Shown here piece by piece: positions 59,774-60,000 of a DNA stretch of 60,000 nucleotides (within the stretch, counting starts at the first letter, position 1; every line of letters begins with the position of its first letter). Source of the stretch: Owenia fusiformis (lineage: Eukaryota; Annelida; Polychaeta; Sabellida; Oweniidae); NCBI GenBank assembly GCA_903813345.2, contig CAIIXF020000001.1, forward strand, positions 5,024,001 through 5,084,000, given 5' to 3'. Position numbers and translations under genes: made by a program. The notes beneath the pieces are model-generated. The model worked only from the letters and a program-made list of their open reading frames with translations. It made no database searches and had not been told where the DNA came from.

Positions 59774-60000
59774 ACATTGATATTGCATCAAATAAAAGCT
59801 TTCATTAATGTTAAAACCCCTGGTTAAAACTCTGTAATAATACCACGTTGTTTGACAAGAAATTGTAATAAACAGTGATTTTATTCAGCTCCGCCTACCT
59901 CGTTGTCCTGTTACTATGGTAACCAAATTACATAGTTAACATTATATTTTTTCAATGATATTAATACAATACCAAGCTATCACATTCATGTTGCTTCTGA

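Larger units (their letters stand above)
58563..60000 (+). mobile_element. Mariner-family element with self-inverted left arm (right end off window)
   Basis: Starts CGAGGGTTGATCCAAAAGTT after a TA (58561-58562), typical of mariner termini. The left arm 58563 to about 59035 is an inverted, roughly 95% similar copy of the element's 3' part (about 59602-60000), including the 3' UTR and the last third of the transposase frame. Between the arms lies the middle of a mariner transposase in the plus orientation. By symmetry the right end should fall about 75 bp beyond the window. The N-terminal DNA-binding half of the transposase is missing, so this copy looks immobile on its own. Confidence 0.85.

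Overview
The window looks like AT-rich nuclear DNA from an intron-rich animal, most likely a marine invertebrate. Two conserved developmental or nuclear genes are split into small exons with GT-AG junctions. The introns are long and full of small foldback or terminal-inverted-repeat elements, and there is a mariner-family copy. A lophotrochozoan such as a mollusc is my guess, but the sequence alone does not prove it. There are no bacterial operons, rRNA, tRNA or CRISPR arrays that I can support.

Left half (about 0.5-28.3 kb, minus strand): a NOL4-type (nucleolar protein 4) gene. Its ATG is at 28344 and ten exons run leftwards, all joined in compatible phases. The last visible exon (549-939) ends in a strong splice donor, so the C-terminus lies beyond the left edge. 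The most striking feature is a pair of adjacent homologous exons (3837-3944 and 3652-3768). They are separated by a 68-bp intron and have the same phase and closely related peptides, the classic layout of mutually exclusive alternative exons. A 1.45-kb terminal-inverted-repeat element lies in the following intron.

Middle (28.3-35.8 kb): a head-to-head intergenic region between NOL4 and Mox. It has a CpG-rich stretch at the NOL4 5' end, a higher-complexity block at 29.1-29.8 kb that may be regulatory, a small hairpin at 30.1 kb and a diverged internal repeat at 31.4-32.3 kb.

Right half (35.8-53.9 kb, plus strand): a three-exon Mox/MEOX homeobox gene predicted to encode 251 residues. Its homeodomain is split between positions 44 and 45 by an intron. 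Intron 1 (13.6 kb) holds two apparently perfect tandem duplications (487 bp and 243 bp), a nested foldback complex at 45.1-45.9 kb and other hairpins. Intron 2 and the 3' flank carry two related palindromic elements of about 0.7 kb.

Right edge (54-60 kb): an array of transposon-derived palindromes. It includes an 870-bp foldback with TA flanks, a 159-bp near-perfect hairpin, uncertain minus-strand exons, and a mariner-type element starting at 58563. The mariner lacks the N-terminal half of its transposase, has an inverted copy of its own 3' end at the left, and has what looks like a GT-AG intron inside the transposase. All calls were made by eye; no database search or alignment was run.
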